This document shows positions 26,689 through 35,686 of a DNA stretch of 64,000 nucleotides, piece by piece. The DNA is from Polyangium mundeleinium (GTDB lineage: Bacteria > Myxococcota_A > Polyangia > Polyangiales > Polyangiaceae). The DNA is taken from NCBI RefSeq assembly GCF_028369105.1, contig NZ_JAQNDO010000001.1, positions 186,001 to 250,000 of the forward strand, in the 5' to 3' direction. The translations under genes were made by a program, and so were the position numbers. The stretch's first letter is position 1; each line of letters starts with the position of its first letter. Below the pieces are notes generated by a model, which was given only the letters and a program-made list of their open reading frames with translations, made no database searches and was not told where the DNA came from.

Positions 26689-27612
26689 TCAAACCTCGGG
26701 TTGTTCGGCCTGCGCGCCTTGCGACATGGCCACGTGGGCGCGGCGGCGGATGCGTTCGACCACCTGCGTGGCCCAGCGCGAGAGATCCTCGCGGCCGGGG
26801 CAGTCCGGGATCGACAGGATCGCGGCGTCGACGAGCTGTTCGAAGAGGTGCGTCGAGGCGCCGAGCCCGAGGTCGGACGCTGCGTTCGGGCGGCCGAGCG
26901 CTGCGTCGCGGCCCACGGGTTTGCCTGCGCTCGCCGCGCTGCTGAGCACGTCCAGCATGTCGTCGGCGATCTGGTAGGCCTCGCCGATCCGCTGGCCGAA
27001 CCCGCGCCACGCCTCCGCCTCTTCCGTATTGGCGCCGGCCGCGACGGCGCCGCCCACCGCAGCGGCCTCGAAAAGTGCGCCCGTCTTGGCCCTTCGGTAG
27101 AGCGTCGCCGGGATGCTCGGCTCGCTCTCCCAGCCCTGGCCCGCGATGATCCCGTACGGCATGCCCACGCCGCGGCCGACCGTGGTCACGAGTTTTCCCA
27201 GCCGCAGCGGCGCAGAGGCCGACGCGCGGGCCAGGATCTCGAAGGCGAGCGTGATGAGCTGATCGCCTGCGAGCACGGCGAGCGGCTCTCCGAAGGCACG
27301 GTGTGTCGAAGGTTGTCCGCGTCGGGTCAGGGCGGCGTCGAAGCAGGGCAGATCGTCATGGACGAGCGACGCGCAATGCATGAGCTCGATGGCCGCGGCG
27401 ACCCCGTCGGCGAGCCCCGGAACGTCTTCCCCGCAGGCCATGGCGACGCGCAGGCAGAGCTGCGGCCGGATGCGCGCGCCTGCCGGGAACACCGAGTGAT
27501 AGACGGCGGCCGCGAGGCGGGGCGGGGCGCCCGGGGCGTACATCGGATCGAGGGCAGCGCGCAGAGCGCGCTCGACGCGACTGGAGACGTCCATGCGAAA
27601 GGTATCGTCCAT
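26689..27612 (-). CDS. crtE: Geranylgeranyl diphosphate synthase
   Basis: 307 residues from MDDTFRMDVSS (an in-frame ATG 12 codons upstream is possible). Condenses IPP with allylic diphosphates to supply GGPP for phytoene. Polyprenyl-synthase marks: GARIRPQLCLR, first Asp-rich motif LVHDDLPCFD (the DDxxxxD form of bacterial short-chain enzymes), CH-type GQGWESEP, KTGALFEAAAVGGA, and second Asp-rich motif YQIADDMLDV. Divergent from crtD across a short region with candidate light-repressor sites. The convergent HTTM gene ends 7 bp away. Confidence 0.92.
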   Translation of the reverse strand: MDDTFRMDVSSRVERALRAALDPMYAPGAPPRLAAAVYHSVFPAGARIRPQLCLRVAMACGEDVPGLADGVAAAIELMHCASLVHDDLPCFDAALTRRGQPSTHRAFGEPLAVLAGDQLITLAFEILARASASAPLRLGKLVTTVGRGVGMPYGIIAGQGWESEPSIPATLYRRAKTGALFEAAAVGGAVAAGANTEEAEAWRGFGQRIGEAYQIADDMLDVLSSAASAGKPVGRDAALGRPNAASDLGLGASTHLFEQLVDAAILSIPDCPGREDLSRWATQVVERIRRRAHVAMSQGAQAEQPEV

Positions 27613-27626
27613 GGATGTGGAACCCT

Positions 27627-27680
27627 TGTCAAGGGTTTGGTGGGCCATGCTGAACAAACTCTAGACAGATGTCCAAGGTT
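27627..27680. promoter_or_regulatory. Candidate CarH-type operator half-sites between crtE and crtD
   Basis: TGTCAAGGGTT (27627-27637) and TGTCCAAGGTT (27670-27680) match the 11-bp unit TGTACAAGGTT found upstream of the YtfJ-like gene at 8 and 10 of 11 positions. Their centres are 43 bp apart, about four helical turns. They sit in the divergent crtE/crtD promoter region; TGAACAAACTC (27651-27661) between them is a weaker match. Assignment to the MerR/B12 protein at 35687 is inference. Confidence 0.4.
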
Positions 27681-27697
27681 GTTGTAGGAACGGGCTC

Positions 27698-29230
27698 ATG
27701 GCGAACGGGACGAGCCGTGCGGTGGTGATCGGCGCCGGCGTGGGGGGCCTCGTTTCGGCGCTGGAGCTGGCTCGTCGGGGGATCGATGTCGTGGTCCTCG
27801 AACGTGCGCCCAGGGTCGGCGGCAAGATGCGGCAGGTCGACGTGGACGGACGCGCGATTGATGCCGGTCCTACGGTCATGACCATGCGTTGGGTCCTCGA
27901 AGAGGTGTTTTCTTCGGCGGGAGCCTCGCTCGACGCTGAGCTCACCCTTCGGCGGGCGGAGGTCCTGGCGCGACACGCCTGGGGAGAGGGGCCCACGCTC
28001 GATTTGTACGCCGATCTCGACCGTTCCGTCGAGGCCGTATCGACGTTCGCCGGCCGCGCCGAGGGCGAGGGATACCGGCGGTTCTGCGCGTACACGCAGC
28101 GCATTTACGAGACCGTGCAGAAGCCGTTTTTGTGTTCGGAGCGCCCGAGCCTCGGCTCGGCGATGGTCGCGGTCGGCTCGCTGGGCCTGCAGGGAATGCT
28201 CTCCATCGACGGCCACCGGACCCTCTGGAAGGCCCTCGGCGAGTTTTTCCAAGACGCACGTTTGCGCCAGCTCTTCGGCCGCTACGCCACGTATTGCGGC
28301 TCCTCGCCGTTCCTCGCGCCGGCCACGCTCAACGTGATCGCCCACGTCGAGCGCGACGGCGTCTACCTCGTCGAGGGCGGCATGTACCGCGTCGCCGAGG
28401 CGCTCGCGCGGGTGGCCGAGCGCCTCGGGGTCACGATTCGCTGCGGCGAGCACGTGACGGAGCTCGTCGTCTCCGGCAACCGGGCCGCGGGCGTGCGCCT
28501 CGCCTCGGGCGAGCGCCTCCAGGCCGACCTCGTCGTCCACAATGGAGACCCCGCGGCGCTCTTCCAGGGAATGCTCGGCGCGTCCGGCAAGCGTGCGATT
28601 CCGGCCCCTGCGGAGCGTTCGCTCTCGGCCATCACCTGGGCGTTCGTGGCCGAGGCCCGGGGCGCCTATCCGCTCACGCGCCACAACGTCTTTTTCTCGA
28701 AGGATTATCACGAGGAGTTCCGCGACCTCTTCGAGCGTGGTGTCTTGCCCCGAGAGCCCACGGTGTATGTCTGCGCCCAGGATCGCGACGACGGGGATCA
28801 CGCGCCTTCGGGCCCCGAGCGGTTCCTCTGCCTCGTCAATGCGCCGGCCCGCGGGGATCAGCGCGCCCTTACCACTTCGGAGATCAAGCCATGCGAAACA
28901 GCAGCGTTCTCGCTCCTCGAACGGGCGGGTCTCGTCTTTCCGCCGTTTGCCGCGCCGCCCGTCGTGACGACACCGAGCGAGTTCGATCGCATGTTCCCGG
29001 CGACGGGGGGGGCCCTGTACGGTCCGGCGTCACACGGGTGGAAGTCCCCGTTTGTACGGGCGGCGTCGCGCACGAAGATCCCGGGGCTCTACCTGGCGGG
29101 TGGAGCCGCGCATCCGGGGGCGGGCGTGCCGATGGCGGCGCTGAGCGGGCGCCTGTGCGCGAAGGCCGTGATCGAGGACCTCGGTTCGACGAGCCGATCG
29201 CGCGAAACGGTTATGGGTGGTGGTATCTAG
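27698..29230 (+). CDS. crtD: Carotenoid 3,4-desaturase (CrtD-type phytoene-desaturase family)
   Basis: 510 residues. FAD-binding dinucleotide fold at the N-terminus (VVIGAGVGGLVSALELARRG, LERAPRVGGKMR). The C-terminal GLYLAGGAAHPGAGVPMAAL is the CrtI/CrtD signature. The segment AHVERDGVYLVEGGMYRVAE and the adjoining crtC favour CrtD (1-hydroxycarotenoid 3,4-desaturase) over a second phytoene desaturase; CrtI proper is at 34112-35611. The 3' end overlaps crtC by about 76 bp. If not CrtD, it would be a CrtIb-like desaturase as in Myxococcus. Confidence 0.8.
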   Translation: MANGTSRAVVIGAGVGGLVSALELARRGIDVVVLERAPRVGGKMRQVDVDGRAIDAGPTVMTMRWVLEEVFSSAGASLDAELTLRRAEVLARHAWGEGPTLDLYADLDRSVEAVSTFAGRAEGEGYRRFCAYTQRIYETVQKPFLCSERPSLGSAMVAVGSLGLQGMLSIDGHRTLWKALGEFFQDARLRQLFGRYATYCGSSPFLAPATLNVIAHVERDGVYLVEGGMYRVAEALARVAERLGVTIRCGEHVTELVVSGNRAAGVRLASGERLQADLVVHNGDPAALFQGMLGASGKRAIPAPAERSLSAITWAFVAEARGAYPLTRHNVFFSKDYHEEFRDLFERGVLPREPTVYVCAQDRDDGDHAPSGPERFLCLVNAPARGDQRALTTSEIKPCETAAFSLLERAGLVFPPFAAPPVVTTPSEFDRMFPATGGALYGPASHGWKSPFVRAASRTKIPGLYLAGGAAHPGAGVPMAALSGRLCAKAVIEDLGSTSRSRETVMGGGI

Positions 29231-30108
29231 ACGCGCTCAGCGACGACGGCCGCAGCGGCGTCACCATCATCGGCCTGCTCGGGAGCGTCTTTTCGCCGTT
29301 TTATGCGGCCGCACGCAAGCGCGGCCTCGCCGACCCGCTCGCCCATTGCTCGATGAACGTCGCGCTTTATGGGCCGCAGCGTGATGCGTGGTCGTTCACC
29401 GAGCGCGGCGGGACCGACGTGCGCCGGTATCGCACGTCGCTCGTCATCGGCACGAGTTCGATGGAGTGGCAGGACGACACGTTCCTCGTCCGCTTCGACG
29501 AGGAGACAGCGCCGCTGCCCGGCCGCGTCTCCGGCACCGTGCGGATTCATCCGCTCGCGCTCGCCCACGAGTCGTTCGTCCTCGACACGCACGGCCGCCA
29601 CCGCTGGGCCCCGATCGCGCCGATCGCCCGCGCCGAAGTCGACATCCGCCGTCCCGAGAGCACGCGCTGGACGGGCATGGCGTACGTCGACTCGAACTTC
29701 GGCAGCGAGCCGCTCGAAGACGGCTTCACCGGCTGGAACTGGAGCCGCGCCACCACGCGGCGCCGCACGGTCGTGACGTACGACTCGGTTCGTCGTGATG
29801 GAACCCGTGATCTCATCCAGCACAGCTTCGGCGCTGACGGACGGTCCGAGCCGCTCGAACCGCTCGCCCTCGCGCGCGCGCCGCGCACGCTGTGGGGGAT
29901 GGAGCGGCCCGTGCGGGTCGATCCGGGCACGTCCCCGCGGCTCGTGCGCACGCTCGAAGACACGCCGTTTTACGCGCGCTCGCAGCTCTCGGGCCGTTAC
30001 CTCGGCGAACAGGCGCACGGCGTGCACGAGGCGCTCTCGCTCGATCGGTTCCGGACCCGGGTGGTGCAGTTCATGCTGCCGTATCGGATGCGACGCGTCT
30101 CGCCATGA
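29155..30108 (+). CDS. crtC: Carotenoid 1,2-hydratase (hydroxyneurosporene synthase)
   Basis: About 317 residues. The N-terminal segment GPRFDEPIARNGYGWWYLDA, then LSDDGRSGVTII and GSVFSPFYAAAR, is characteristic of CrtC. It is encoded inside the last codons of crtD in another frame, so the start is placed at GTG 29155. Later motifs: NVALYGP, RRRTVVTYDS, ETPFYARS-like EDTPFYARSQL. It adds water to the terminal double bond of acyclic carotenoids to give 1-hydroxy end groups, the substrate of CrtD. Stop and the next start overlap as ATGA. Confidence 0.85.
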   Translation: MREGRDRGPRFDEPIARNGYGWWYLDALSDDGRSGVTIIGLLGSVFSPFYAAARKRGLADPLAHCSMNVALYGPQRDAWSFTERGGTDVRRYRTSLVIGTSSMEWQDDTFLVRFDEETAPLPGRVSGTVRIHPLALAHESFVLDTHGRHRWAPIAPIARAEVDIRRPESTRWTGMAYVDSNFGSEPLEDGFTGWNWSRATTRRRTVVTYDSVRRDGTRDLIQHSFGADGRSEPLEPLALARAPRTLWGMERPVRVDPGTSPRLVRTLEDTPFYARSQLSGRYLGEQAHGVHEALSLDRFRTRVVQFMLPYRMRRVSP

Positions 30109-31298
30109 CGACGGACGTTCCAAGCCTCCTCGGTTTCCTGCTCTTCGGCTGGTCCTTCGCGGTCGCGTCGACCTCGCTCGAAGCCGTCCGGCGCGCGACC
30201 TTCGCCCCGCGCGCCGCCCGCCGGGAAGGCGCGGAGGCGGCCGTCCAAAAGGAAAACCTCACCGTCCTCGTCGTGCGCCCGTGCGCGGGCAGCGAGCCCT
30301 CGCTCGAACGTACGCTCGCCTCGCTCGCCCGCGCGAAGCGCTCCTTCGACGTCCGGTGCCGCTTCGCGATCGAGGAGGCATCCGACCTCGCCTTGCCCGC
30401 GGCGCGCAGGGCTGCCGAGGTGCTCACGTGTGCCGGGATCGAGGCCGAGATCGTCTTCACCGGCGGCGGTGGACCGAACCGCAAGGCTGCGCAGCTCGCG
30501 GCCGCGGCCGAGGGCGCCGACCTCCTGATCGTCACCGACAGCGATGTCGATCTCGCCGGGGTCGACCTCGATGTCCTCGTCGCGCCGCTCGTCGGCGCCT
30601 CGCCTGCGTGGGTCGCGTGGGCGCCGCCGGCCGAGCATGCGCCTCCGCGGACGCTCGGCGATCACGCCTCCGCGGCCGTCCTCGGCGCTTCGCTCCACGC
30701 CTTCCCGCTCCTCGCGCGCCTCGATCCGCGTGGCCTCGTCGGCAAGCTCTTCGCCATCCGCGCGAGCGCGCTCGCCGCGATCGGCGGCTTTGGCTCACTC
30801 GTCGACTACCTCGGCGAGGACATGGAGATCGCGCGGCGCGTCCGCGCGAAGGGCGGCACGGTCGTGGCCGTGCCGATCGTGGCGCGCTCGCTCGCCGAGG
30901 GACGATCGTGGGAGGCCGTGATCGCCCGCTTCTCCCGGTGGCTCACGGTGATCCGTGCGCAGCGCCCGCTCCTCCTGTGGAGCTACCCCGCGCTCTTCTT
31001 CGCCACCTGGCCCATCGTCTTGCTCGCGGCCGCGTTTGCCTTCGTCGTCCCGCAGGTCGCCCTTTCCGCCGCGCTGCTCGCGCTGCTCGCGCGTCTCGTC
31101 ATCGCGCTCGTCGCCGCGCAGGCTGCGGGGCGCACGCTGGGCCTCGCCTCTGCGTTGCGGGATGCCGTTCTCGCCGACGTCGTGCTCGCCTTCGCGTTCG
31201 CGCGTGCTCTACGATCTCGTACGGTCCTGTGGCGGGACCGTGTCCTCGTCGTCGACCGTGCCGGCCTTTTGCGTCAGCCCTCTGCCGTGAAACCGTGA
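30105..31298 (+). CDS. GT21/HpnI-like membrane glycosyltransferase, probable carotenoid glucosyltransferase
   Basis: 397 residues. One N-terminal membrane helix, a GT-A domain with VRPCAGSEPSLERTLASL, TDSDVDL (D2), YLGEDMEIARR (D3) and FSRWLTVIRAQRP (R-x-x-R-W), the D1-D2-D3-(Q/R)XXRW pattern of ceramide glucosyltransferase and HpnI. Membrane helices follow at about 285-350. Coupled to crtC by an ATGA overlap, which argues that it glycosylates the 1-hydroxycarotenoid; myxobacterial carotenoids are known as glucosides and glucoside esters. The substrate is inference; a hopanoid or sphingolipid acceptor is possible. Confidence 0.82.
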   Translation: MTTDVPSLLGFLLFGWSFAVASTSLEAVRRATFAPRAARREGAEAAVQKENLTVLVVRPCAGSEPSLERTLASLARAKRSFDVRCRFAIEEASDLALPAARRAAEVLTCAGIEAEIVFTGGGGPNRKAAQLAAAAEGADLLIVTDSDVDLAGVDLDVLVAPLVGASPAWVAWAPPAEHAPPRTLGDHASAAVLGASLHAFPLLARLDPRGLVGKLFAIRASALAAIGGFGSLVDYLGEDMEIARRVRAKGGTVVAVPIVARSLAEGRSWEAVIARFSRWLTVIRAQRPLLLWSYPALFFATWPIVLLAAAFAFVVPQVALSAALLALLARLVIALVAAQAAGRTLGLASALRDAVLADVVLAFAFARALRSRTVLWRDRVLVVDRAGLLRQPSAVKP

Positions 31299-31479
31299 GA
31301 TCGGCCCTCGGGGGAATCTCGGTATCGACGACGACGCGAGGCGATCGTCCAAAAATTGGCGCCTTTTCTCGGATGGATCGCATCGCTCGGCTCTGCCACG
31401 ACGGCGACGGTTCGTGGTATCGATGATGCTCTGTCGGGGGGCTCGGTGGTCGTTGCGCCTTCAAATCGTTTGAGGACCC

Positions 31480-32355
31480 ATGAACCAGCCTGCCCAGTAT
31501 GCGCGCCGCGAGGACTCCATCGGTCGTGACGTCGACCCGAGCACCCTGAGCGACGACACGATCCGGCGCACCGTCATCCTCCTGCAGCAGACGCAGGCGC
31601 TCGCGAAGGTCGGCGGCTGGGAGCTCGATTGCCGCTCGAACCAGCTCTTCTGGACCGAGGAGACCTACCGCATCCACGAGACGCCGCCCGGCTTCGCGCC
31701 GGACCTTTCGAGCGCGATCGACTTCTACGCGCCCGAGTGGGTCCCGACGATCTCCCAGGCGGTCGAGCGGTGCGTGGGCGAGGCCGAGCCGTTCGACCTC
31801 GAGCTCGAGTTGCTCACCTACCAGAAGCGCAGGCTCTGGGTGCGCGCGGCTGGCCACGCGCAGGTGGAGGAGGGCAAGGTCGTGCGGATCTTCGGCGCCT
31901 TCCAGGACATCAACGAGAAGAAGCGGCGCGAGATCGAGCTCCAGGAAAAACTCGCGATCATCGAGCAGCAGCGCTCGACGATCCACTCCATGTCCGCGCC
32001 GATCATCCAGGTATGGGACGGCGTGCTCGCGCTCCCCGTCGTGGGTCAGCTCGACGAGACGCGCGCCGCGGACATCACCGAGCGCCTCCTTCAGACCGTC
32101 GTCTCGCTCGGCGTGGCGCAGGTGATCCTCGACCTCACCGGCGTCGAGACCGTCGACGACGCGACCGCCGATCACCTCCTGCGCATCATCCGCGCCACGT
32201 CTCTCCTTGGGGCACAAAGCATCATCACGGGCGTTCGCCCCGCCGTGGCGCAGACGCTCGTCGCGCTCGGCGCCGACCTCACGAAGACGACCGTGCGGAG
32301 CAACCTGCGCGAGGCGATCAAGGCCGCGATGAGGGACGCGCGTCCCCGGCGCTGA
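31480..32355 (+). CDS. PAS-STAS regulator (RsbR-like)
   Basis: 291 residues, start preceded by GAGGACCC. A PAS domain (about 35-155; ALAKVGGWELDCRSNQLFWT, RIFGAFQDINEKKRREIELQ) is joined by a helix to a STAS domain (about 172-288; MSAPIIQVWDGVLALPVVGQ). The STAS phosphosite has Asp where RsbS/RsbRA have Ser/Thr (GVETVDDATADHL), which could mimic a phosphorylated state. It interrupts the carotenoid genes: the 181-bp gap upstream shows no clear promoter, and its 3' end overlaps the convergent acyltransferase gene by 38 bp. Paralogue in architecture of the gene at 4222. Confidence 0.85.
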   Translation: MNQPAQYARREDSIGRDVDPSTLSDDTIRRTVILLQQTQALAKVGGWELDCRSNQLFWTEETYRIHETPPGFAPDLSSAIDFYAPEWVPTISQAVERCVGEAEPFDLELELLTYQKRRLWVRAAGHAQVEEGKVVRIFGAFQDINEKKRREIELQEKLAIIEQQRSTIHSMSAPIIQVWDGVLALPVVGQLDETRAADITERLLQTVVSLGVAQVILDLTGVETVDDATADHLLRIIRATSLLGAQSIITGVRPAVAQTLVALGADLTKTTVRSNLREAIKAAMRDARPRR

Positions 32356-33115
32356 GCGGCGGCGCGGACTTCGGCGCCCGGATCACCCACGGCCGCGTCA
32401 TCGTGGCGAGCATCGCTTCGAGCACGCCGCCCATGCGCGAGGGCGCCGCGCGAAATACCACCTCGAAGCCTTCCGCGCCCTCGCCACGCAAAGCGCGCTC
32501 GATCCGGACAAGCTCCGCTTCCACGGCCGCTTCCTGCGCCGCGCGGCCCTTCGTCGTGTCCCGCTCGGCTGGCACGGGCTCGCCGAACGAGAGCCACAAC
32601 GTCGGCCGCTCCGTTCCGCCAAACTCGTACCGGAGCCCCACCGGCACCGTGCGCGCCTTGCGCGAGACCCGCGCGATCTCCGCCGAGCCAGGCCGAAACC
32701 CGAGCGGCCTCTCCGTGATCGGCCGCTCCTGCCCTTGCGGATACACCCACACGAGCTTGCCCGGTGTATCGAGCAGCCGCGCCGCGTGGCGCATCCCGAG
32801 CGCGCCGTCCGCGGGTTTGTCGAGGTCCACGCCGAACGCGCCGACGAGCGCGAAGAACGGCAGGCGCCGGAGGTTTTTCGCGTCCATCATCGCGTAGCCG
32901 TCCGTGCCGAGCAGATGCGTCGAGACGTGCATCGCGACGAGCGGATCCCACCACGACGTGTGGTTCGAGACGACGAGCAGCGGCGCCTCCTTCGCGAGCG
33001 CCCGCGCCCGATCGAGCCCCTGCACGCGCACCTCGCCGAACGTCGCCTGGATCCGCGAGCGCGCGTGGGCCGAGAACCAGGTGTTGAACCAGGACACCTT
33101 GCGTGCAGGGATCAT
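32318..33115 (-). CDS. PlsC-family acyltransferase, probable carotenoid-glycoside acyltransferase
   Basis: 265 residues. Acyltransferase box NHTSWWDP (H-x4-D) and VYPQGQERP in place of the usual FPEGTR place it in the PlsC/LPLAT family. The ATG overlaps the stop of crtB (ATGA), so it is coupled in the crtI-crtB operon. This position, with a glycosyltransferase in the facing operon, fits acylation of a carotenoid glucoside, as in the fatty-acid esters of myxobacterial carotenoids. A housekeeping lysophosphatidate role is the alternative. The C-terminal ~25 residues are Pro/Ser/Arg-rich. Confidence 0.82.
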   Translation of the reverse strand: MIPARKVSWFNTWFSAHARSRIQATFGEVRVQGLDRARALAKEAPLLVVSNHTSWWDPLVAMHVSTHLLGTDGYAMMDAKNLRRLPFFALVGAFGVDLDKPADGALGMRHAARLLDTPGKLVWVYPQGQERPITERPLGFRPGSAEIARVSRKARTVPVGLRYEFGGTERPTLWLSFGEPVPAERDTTKGRAAQEAAVEAELVRIERALRGEGAEGFEVVFRAAPSRMGGVLEAMLATMTRPWVIRAPKSAPPLSAGDARPSSRP

Positions 33116-34131
33116 CGACCCCTGCGGTTCGAGCGCGCGCAGGCGTCGACGAGGAACTGCACCTCGGGCAGCGCCGGCGGATCGACCTGCGTATCGCTGG
33201 CGACGCGCGGGAGCGGCACTCGCGGCGTGGGCGCGGCGAGCGCGCGCAAAAGCAGCCAGAGCTTGCGCCCGAGCGGCACGTAGGCGCGGCTCGTCACGGA
33301 GTCGAAGCCCGCGCCCTCGACCACGCGCCCGATGTCCGAATAGATCAAGCTCGCCGCGCGGATCGAGGCCCGACAGTCGCGCGGCAGCATCGTGATTCCG
33401 AGGTCCGCGCGGGCGTAGAGCACCGACGCTTGGCGCAAGAGCCGCTCCACCACGCCGCCGAGCGCCGCGGTGAACGCGGGCCGCGCGACCCATTTCGCCA
33501 CGTCGATCTCGGCCTCTTCCAGCCACGCGAGGGGCAGGTACACGCGCCCGTTTCGCGCGTCCTCGCCCACGTCGCGCGCGATGTTCGTGAGCTGCATGGC
33601 GACGCCGAGGTCACACGCGCGCGCGAGCGCTTTCGGGTCTCGCACGCCCATGAGCACGCTCATGATCACACCGACCGTCGCGGCGACACGCGCGCAGTAC
33701 GCATGCAAATCCGACAACGTCTCGTACCGCCGCCCCGCGGCGTCCCAAGCGAACCCCTCGATGAGCCCTTCCATCACAGCGCGCGGCAGCTCGTGCGCGC
33801 GCGCCACGTCCGAGAAGGCCCGGTCGACCGGCGAATCGTGGGGTTTGCCCTCGTACGCCGCGGCGAGCCGCGCTTGCAGCGCCTCCACTGCGCCGGGCTC
33901 GCTCGCCTGATCGACCACGTCGTCGGCCACGCGGCAGAACGCGTAGACCGGCAGCATGGGCACGCGCACCCGCTTCGGCAGGAGCAGCGACGCGGCGAAG
34001 AAGCTCTTCGAGCCTTTTCGCAAAAGCTCCCGGCACGCGGCGAGATCGTCGGCCGAGGCCGTGCGCTCGGCTGGCGACAGGAGAAGCGGCGCGCCGAGGG
34101 GCATGGCGGGTTCAATGGAGCGAGGAAGCAT
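33112..34131 (-). CDS. crtB: Phytoene synthase
   Basis: 339 residues. Joins two GGPP molecules head-to-head to phytoene. Trans-isoprenyl synthase motifs: SKSFFAASLLLP, first Asp-rich YAFCRVADDVVD, GLIEGFAWDA, then second Asp-rich QLTNIARDVGEDARNGRVYL. Start MLPRSIEP overlaps the crtI stop by 20 bp; ATG at 34104 is an alternative. The C-terminal tail (about 300-339) is Pro-rich and variable. Confidence 0.95.
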   Translation of the reverse strand: MLPRSIEPAMPLGAPLLLSPAERTASADDLAACRELLRKGSKSFFAASLLLPKRVRVPMLPVYAFCRVADDVVDQASEPGAVEALQARLAAAYEGKPHDSPVDRAFSDVARAHELPRAVMEGLIEGFAWDAAGRRYETLSDLHAYCARVAATVGVIMSVLMGVRDPKALARACDLGVAMQLTNIARDVGEDARNGRVYLPLAWLEEAEIDVAKWVARPAFTAALGGVVERLLRQASVLYARADLGITMLPRDCRASIRAASLIYSDIGRVVEGAGFDSVTSRAYVPLGRKLWLLLRALAAPTPRVPLPRVASDTQVDPPALPEVQFLVDACARSNRRGR

Positions 34132-35611
34132 CGGGCACCACCCTGTCGAGCACCCGCGCCGAAGAAAGCACGCCTGGGAGACCCGCGCCTGGATGGGTCC
34201 CTGCGCCCACGATGTAAAGCCGCTCTACGTCCTCGCTCTCGTTGTGCGGCCGGAAGAACGCGCTTTGCATCAGCACCGGCTCCATTCCGAAGGCTGCGCC
34301 GCGGAACGAGAGCAGCCGGTCCTGGAACTCCTGCGGATGCGTCACCCGCGAGGCCACGATCTCCTTTTCGAGCCCGGGCATCAGCGTCGTTGCGAGGTAC
34401 CGCTCGACCCTCTTCCGATAGGGCTCCGCTTCTTTCTCCCAGTTCGTCCCGCTCGCCAGGTTTGGCACGGGCGAGAGCACGTAAAACGTGTCGCAGCCCT
34501 CGGGCGCGAGCGACGGATCCGTCGCCGTCGGCCGGTGCAAATAAAGGCTGAAATCATCCGCCAGCACGTGCCTCTGGAAGATGTCGTCCAAGAGCCCCTC
34601 GTAACGCGGACCGAGGCAGATCGTGTGATGTGCGACGTCCTCGTATTTTCGCTTCGTCCCGAAGTACCAGACGAAGAGCCCCATCGAATATCGTTGCTTC
34701 TCCAAACGGTCGTTCGTCCAGCGCTTGCGGACGTTGTCGTCGACGAGGTGCCGATAGGTCCAGGCCGAATCCGCATTCGAAACCACCACCTCGGCCTCGA
34801 TGCGCTCGCCGCTCTCGAGCTCCACGCCGCGCGCCCTTCGCCCGTCGAGCAGGATGCGTCGGACCTCCGCGTTGCAGCGGACCTCGCCGCCCTGGCCCTC
34901 GATGAGGCGCACGAGCCCCTTCACGAGCGCGCCCGTCCCACCCATCGGGAAATGCACGCCCCACTTGCGCTCCAGGAATGCGATCAGCGTGTAGATCGAG
35001 GTCGTCGAGAACGGGTTTCCCCCGACGAGCAGCGGGTGGAAGCTCATCACCTGCCGCAGCCGGTCGTCCTTCACGTGCTTGGCGACGAGGTTGTAGACCG
35101 AGCGATAACTCTCGAGCTTCATCATGGCGGGGACGATCTTCGCCATGTCCCACCACGAGCCGAACGGCACGTGCGCGAGCTCTTCGAAGCCCACGCGGAA
35201 GATCTCCTCACTCGTGCGGAGGAACCGCTCGTAGCCCTCCACGTCCCCCGGCGCGAGCGCTGCGACCTCTTTGCGCATCGCCGCGGCGTCCCCCGTGTAG
35301 TCGAACACGGCCCCGTCGTGGAACCGGATGCGGTAGAAGGGGGTCACCGGCCGCATGTCGATGTCGTCGCTCATGCGCCGGCCCGCGAGCGTCCATAACT
35401 CTTCGAGCAAGAAGGGCGCCGTGATCACCGTCGGCCCCGCGTCGAAGGTAAAGCCGTTGATTCGGTGGACATAGGCTCGTCCGCCCGGAGCATCGAGCTT
35501 CTCCAGCACCGTCACCCGGTAGCCACGCGCGCCCAGGCGGACCGCCGCAGCCAGGCCACCAAAACCGCTGCCGATGACGACCGCGTGAGGCTTGGGGGTT
35601 GAACCTTGCAT
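34112..35611 (-). CDS. crtI: Phytoene desaturase
   Basis: 499 residues. FAD-binding N-terminus (VVIGSGFGGLAAAVRLGARG), SFHPLLVGGNPFSTTSIYTL, PMGGTGALVKGLVRLIEGQG and the C-terminal YIVGAGTHPGAGLPGVLSSA are classic CrtI. It converts phytoene stepwise to neurosporene or lycopene. First gene of the crtI-crtB-plsC operon. The -10 of its promoter is only 7 bp before the ATG, so the mRNA is probably leaderless. The promoter overlaps tandem repeats thought to bind the divergently encoded CarH-like repressor. Confidence 0.95.
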   Translation of the reverse strand: MQGSTPKPHAVVIGSGFGGLAAAVRLGARGYRVTVLEKLDAPGGRAYVHRINGFTFDAGPTVITAPFLLEELWTLAGRRMSDDIDMRPVTPFYRIRFHDGAVFDYTGDAAAMRKEVAALAPGDVEGYERFLRTSEEIFRVGFEELAHVPFGSWWDMAKIVPAMMKLESYRSVYNLVAKHVKDDRLRQVMSFHPLLVGGNPFSTTSIYTLIAFLERKWGVHFPMGGTGALVKGLVRLIEGQGGEVRCNAEVRRILLDGRRARGVELESGERIEAEVVVSNADSAWTYRHLVDDNVRKRWTNDRLEKQRYSMGLFVWYFGTKRKYEDVAHHTICLGPRYEGLLDDIFQRHVLADDFSLYLHRPTATDPSLAPEGCDTFYVLSPVPNLASGTNWEKEAEPYRKRVERYLATTLMPGLEKEIVASRVTHPQEFQDRLLSFRGAAFGMEPVLMQSAFFRPHNESEDVERLYIVGAGTHPGAGLPGVLSSARVLDRVVPDASSLH

Positions 35612-35617
35612 GCGGAC

Positions 35618-35650
35618 AATATAAGGTCTGTATCAAGTTTGACAAAGGTT
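35618..35650. promoter_or_regulatory. crtI promoter overlapped by three tandem 11-bp repeats (CarH-type operator)
   Basis: Three consecutive 11-mers, AATATAAGGTC, TGTATCAAGTT and TGACAAAGGTT, resemble the unit TGTACAAGGTT seen at 37260. On the minus strand TTGTCA (35645-35640) and TTATAT (35624-35619) form a crtI promoter with 15-bp spacing lying entirely within the repeats. Known CarH proteins bind as tetramers to tandem 11-bp direct repeats overlapping the promoter of their target, so the arrangement fits light-relieved repression of crtI and possibly autoregulation of the divergent gene at 35687. Confidence 0.5.
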
Positions 35651-35686
35651 TCTCTTGGTCGGTCCTGACGATCGGTCGGGGCGACC

